Under the pieces are notes generated by a model. It was given only the letters and a program-made list of their open reading frames with translations, did not search any database and was not told the DNA's origin. Made by a program: the position numbers and the translations under genes. Below, in pieces: positions 59,934-64,000 of a DNA stretch of 64,000 nucleotides. The stretch covers positions 17,779,501 through 17,843,500 of the forward strand of contig CM051460.1 in NCBI GenBank assembly GCA_028095005.1, given 5' to 3'. This DNA is from Rhynchospora pubera (taxonomy: Eukaryota; Streptophyta; Magnoliopsida; Poales; Cyperaceae). Each line of letters starts with the position of its first letter. Within the stretch, counting starts at the first letter, position 1.

Positions 59934-62640
59934 ACCACGGATGACAATGATGCTTAGTTTTTCCAAGTGTTGAATGTGTTTTTTTTTTTTATCTTTTCTT
60001 TGCTGCTCTTGTTAGCTTTTGTTTCAATTTAGCTATCAGACTTGTAATTTTGTTTCTTTTCTTAATTTGCTTGGTTGTAAGTTGTAACTCTGAGTCATTT
60101 TCTAATGACTCTAAACTTCTTCTTTTTTGGGAAAGATACTGGGAACGCCTGCTTGGGGCTCTTTATTTCAAAAAAAAAAAAATTGTATCCATAAATAATT
60201 TGATTTGTAAATGAGGAGAGAGTTCTGCTGCCTTTAAAATAGACTGTCACAAGTTGCCACAGTATTCCAACTAACTTGACCTATAGGTAGCCACTTGAAA
60301 CTTGGAAGACATGCATTATATGGATATATATGGGAGCAATATGACAACCACCGGGTAGGTGAAACATCATGAAATAGAAACCCATACATATTTGGACCTT
60401 CTTTGTGGCGTCAACGATAAATAAATGCACCACAAAAGGTTACACGCCACACATAATATTATGCATTACAGCCTGTGTACCCTCATATCGGCACCCGCAC
60501 TTCATATGGATAGTTTGATTTGTTCGACCAAAAAAAAAAGATAGTTTGATTTGAAAGTAGCCAGTACTGTTTAGCTTCAGTCAGTAGTTTGTGCTTTGTG
60601 CAGAAACTAAAAAATTATATATTTGCATTGTTAACTTGACATATGTTTAAGTATGTATTTATATTTGATTATATATTTAACGAACCTGTATATACTACCG
60701 AGCCGGTATATGATCTGTTTTCAGGACTATATATATAAAGAAGGTATTTGTTTAAATTATATGCTGCTGAAATTTCTTTTTGAGAATTAAGCAAGCAGTA
60801 CTAGGCATTTACGTATACGTAACTTGATCCCTCCTGCCACAAGTCAGTATATATTATATATAGAGAATCAATTTTATATTTAGAGGTTAAGAACAATGAA
60901 CCTTATATGAAGGTCGCATGTACAAAATTTAATTTGAAGATCCTTTGTAAATATTTAAAACGAGGATGCTTAACTCAATTTTTTTTTATAAAAAAAAAGC
61001 TCAATATATACTTTATACATACTTTCTTTAAAGTAAGCATGTGTGCATATATACTAGATCCTATTCTGTTTTTATTTCAAATCTTAAATTAGAAACAAAA
61101 ACTTATTTTGTATTCATCATATGATAAATAAATAAACTAGCCAACAGGCCTTCGATAAAAAAAATATGATAAATAAATAAATAAATATAAAGAATCAGTA
61201 TTTGATCTAGAAAAAAGTAAGATTGCTTAGATGATGATTTGAGGAAATGAAATCCTGTGGCGCGCGACATATGGTGTAGCGTGCCACATAAACCGTCTGA
61301 TCAAGATCCAATGGAAAGGGAGCCCCTTGCATGTAACCTAGATTGATAGGTCTGTAAAAAATGAACCGTCCGATCAAGATCAGATGGCTCGTACGCGCGG
61401 TACAGTACGTGTCACGCAACAGCGAATCCGTATTGATGATTTGAGTTCGAAATATAACTGAATTTTCATGAATATTTAAAATTAGAAAACTGGACCTCAA
61501 TTTTTATCTTAAAAAATTAGTAACAAAAAGACAAAGCGCAACAAGTGCTAGGCTGCTAGCTGGTGTCGATAGTGCATATTAACAGAACTTATCGTCACTC
61601 ATAGTCTTATAACTAGTCGGATTGGTTCAGGTTTGGTCGATATTGAATACGACCCTTGACATTCCACGAAGCTGCCCGTTGTAAACCATTTGGGGGTTGT
61701 ATAATAGTGGTATACTTCAAATCATGAGGGAGAACGTACGTTGATCGATCTCTTACCCTTTAGTGGGAGGCAATGAAGGGTTACATTCAGAGAAGGTTTG
61801 GATCAATGCATGGTTTCTTCTAAGAAGTCTCAACTTTGGATAAAAAGATCACGCGGCGAATTAAGTCAAAAGCGATACAGCTGTTTAAGGCCCATTTGTT
61901 CCTGTTGGCTAGCTAGTTACATGCCAATTGTACGAAATTCATTAGTAGGTACATATTGTGTATGTTCGAATTGTCAATTTTATATTTTTGTTCGTTGTGC
62001 TCAAGTCTAGCTAGTATAAAGATAACAAATTTGATTTGTACTGTTCAACTGAATTATTACAATTTTATTTGCACAACTACCCGATAATTATCGCAATTGC
62101 AAATTTTAGAAAACATGAGTTCATGAAGGTCAATACTATACTGCGCGGATTGGAAAATACCTAAAGTTTCGAAGTATATAATGCTTACTATGCACAGCAA
62201 TGTAGTCTGTTGTCTAGATTAATTAGAAAAGATAGCTGGTCAAAAGTGATGCTTGAAATGTTATATTATCTTCAAGATGCCTTTTATCATTAAATATTTA
62301 ATATAAAGTTAAATTACAAACATGCGATCTTTAAAATATGACATATTTACTGTTTGTCTATATTATTTCAAAGTATATTTTAAAAAATAATATACTGTGA
62401 TATTAAAATTCCAATTTATGCAAATCAGTAAAATTTAACGATTCTATGGCATTTTTAAATAAATTTAAGAATCAAACTTATAAATGAGTGATATATTAAG
62501 GTGCAGTTGTATTATTAATTTACTCGTAAATATATGTTAATACCGATTGAGCATCATTGAGACATTGATTTTGTTGAACATAAAATTAAGCTTCAAAAGT
62601 GATACATAACAACTATCCATAAGCAAAATATTTGCAGTAT
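59934..62640. other. Intergenic, no gene recognised
   Basis: AT-rich. At 61288-61400 two similar words, AACCGTCTGATCAAGATCCA and AACCGTCCGATCAAGATCAG, lie between GC-richer CGCGCGACATATG and GTACGCGCGG stretches, perhaps a decayed element. No reading frame resembles a known protein. Confidence 0.45.
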
Positions 62641-62862
62641 ATTTGTGTTTGGATGAGCCGGGAATAGGGTATAAGAATAAAGAATTTCGGTTTGCATGCT
62701 TATTCTTATTCTTTATTCTTATACCATGATTTTGTTAGTATAGGAATAAGGGCCCAAATTTCTTATTCTTGTGTTATTTGGGTTGCACAAGAATAAGGAA
62801 TAAGCACGCAAACCGAAATTCCTTATTCTTATATCCTATTTCCGGCTCATCCAAACAAACAT
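62641..62862. mobile_element. MITE, sister of 56824-57051
   Basis: TGTTTGGATGAGCCGGGAATAGG-type left end and CCTATTTCCGGCTCATCCAAACA-type right end are inverted. Interior AAGAATAAGGAATAAG words and GCACGCAAACCGAAATT match the copy at 56824. Target duplication not resolved. Confidence 0.75.
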
Positions 62863-64000
62863 ATCTAATAGTAAATATGACAACATAAATGTAGCGATAT
62901 TGCAATTTACACAAGATTAAATTTTCACCATTAAGTTTATAAAAGTTTTAAGGCCTGGTTAACAAAATACATATTTATATGAGTGGACTTGAACCTAACC
63001 CATATCAATGTTGTACTTGTACAACTTGTACTGATTCTACTGCACCGTATTTTAGTTAGAGAGTCAAAATAAATAGACCTTGGAAATCCTGTGGACTTGG
63101 GATATGGCGTTTTTCTTTATTATAATAATTAATTTGGATAACTACACTCGGAAGTCCCCTAATATTGATTTAACAGCAAATGACTAAAGCAGCACTCGAT
63201 CATGATTCCCAGCTTCCACCATCGCATCTGCCCACCTTTTAATATGTCAGAATTTTGAATAGACACTAGCTAATTATGTCAATTACATGGCCAGGATAAT
63301 CCCAAAGAATAAAAGATATGGAAGAACATTTTTTTTTTCTCTTTTTTATTAGTAGCTATAATAAAATGATAACGTAAAAAAGTACTAAAAGAAAATGATT
63401 TTATATCCTTTAAAATAACGTATCTGGACTACGGTTGGTGCATGTTGGATTCGCATAACAATCCAAGGTTTTAAGTCAACAGGACGTGTAAGATATGCTT
63501 CAAAAGTGGCTAGTTATTATTTGGCAGATGTGACTACTTATTTAGACGGCCAACTACAATTGAAATTTTTGACAACCTTTTGAAATTTGAGCTACTTAGT
63601 GCAGTCCATTGTTCATTCCCCATCCCTTTTCTTCATGCTCACTATAATTTTGAAATTTCACAGTAAATTGAGCTGAAGTTTATGAACTATAATTTTGCTG
63701 GTTTATACAGATCATTTGCAACTGATTCTGTGATACCTGTGTCGGAATTACCATAGATAAAATTAAAATACGTCTGTTCGACAGCTTCATGCGTACATTA
63801 ATTGGTTGAGTCTCTAAAGATGATTAAATTTTACAATTAAGTCATCATAGTTAAAGAAAAGAAATATAAACTGTAAATTTTTATGAAGTATAGAAACTGG
63901 ACAGAAACCGGACCCGATAAAAGTTATTCATAACCGTTAAAAAAGTAAAACGTAAATTTAATAAAAGGAAATAATGCAACTACTTTTTTCCCCTGCTATA
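62863..64000. other. Intergenic to the window edge
   Basis: AT-rich, no recognised gene or element. Confidence 0.4.

Noticed and set aside
61798..62010. 70-aa plus frame with several Cys
   Set aside because: No finger spacing, no homology recognised, and AT-rich non-coding surroundings.

Overview
This is plant nuclear DNA. It has spliced genes with plant-specific families, a ~171-bp satellite, an LTR retrotransposon primed by initiator-Met tRNA, tRNA-derived SINEs, a Helitron end and many small inverted-repeat DNA elements. I take it for a flowering plant, probably repeat-rich and pericentromere-like at the left. I cannot name the species.

Layout. 1-8920: about 52 tandem copies of an AT-rich ~171-bp satellite with a degenerate higher-order repeat. 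9767-17576 (minus): a complete 18-exon gene for an 851-residue amidohydrolase/glutamine-synthetase-I fusion (the NodGS/FluG-like family). Every splice phase closes; one intron (15831-15921) has the hallmarks of a U12-type AT-AC intron. 17600-22800: intergenic DNA with hAT-like, TA-microsatellite-flanked and palindromic elements. 22821-23618 (minus): an intronless short-chain dehydrogenase gene whose catalytic lysine position reads Asn, with a tandem triplicated 116-bp upstream segment that carries a TATA box in each copy. 23964-30540: inverted-repeat elements, a Helitron 3' end, degenerate repeats and possible promoters, but no recognisable gene.

30541-40187 is a very young LTR retrotransposon in minus orientation: two 1755-bp LTRs that look identical, AGACT target duplications, PBS and polypurine tract, and a 6.1-kb internal region without a gag-pol reading frame (LARD-like). 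41151-49094 is a ~7.9-kb transposon-like unit bounded by ~300-bp inverted repeats that themselves hold nested palindromes. It carries two genes: a plus-strand gene for a two-finger BED-like zinc-finger protein, and a minus-strand plant-mobile-domain (PMD) gene broken by a truncated LTR related to the 30-40 kb element. No transposase was recognised in it, which makes it the best candidate for an undescribed mobile system.

49095-64000: mainly small DNA elements around one ordinary gene, a secreted glycine-rich cell-wall-type protein at 52347-52907 (plus). Across the window, at least six elements share 8-bp target duplications (one copy 7/8) and hAT-like ends, yet each is filled with its own short repeated word (AACGGAA, GACACGACACG, CCCGTCC or CCGGTTTACC). 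They recur at 18963, 49996, 53220, 56529, 57692 and 59656.

The three ordinary genes show no sign of working together. The window is best read as islands of genes in a heavily transposon-shaped landscape.
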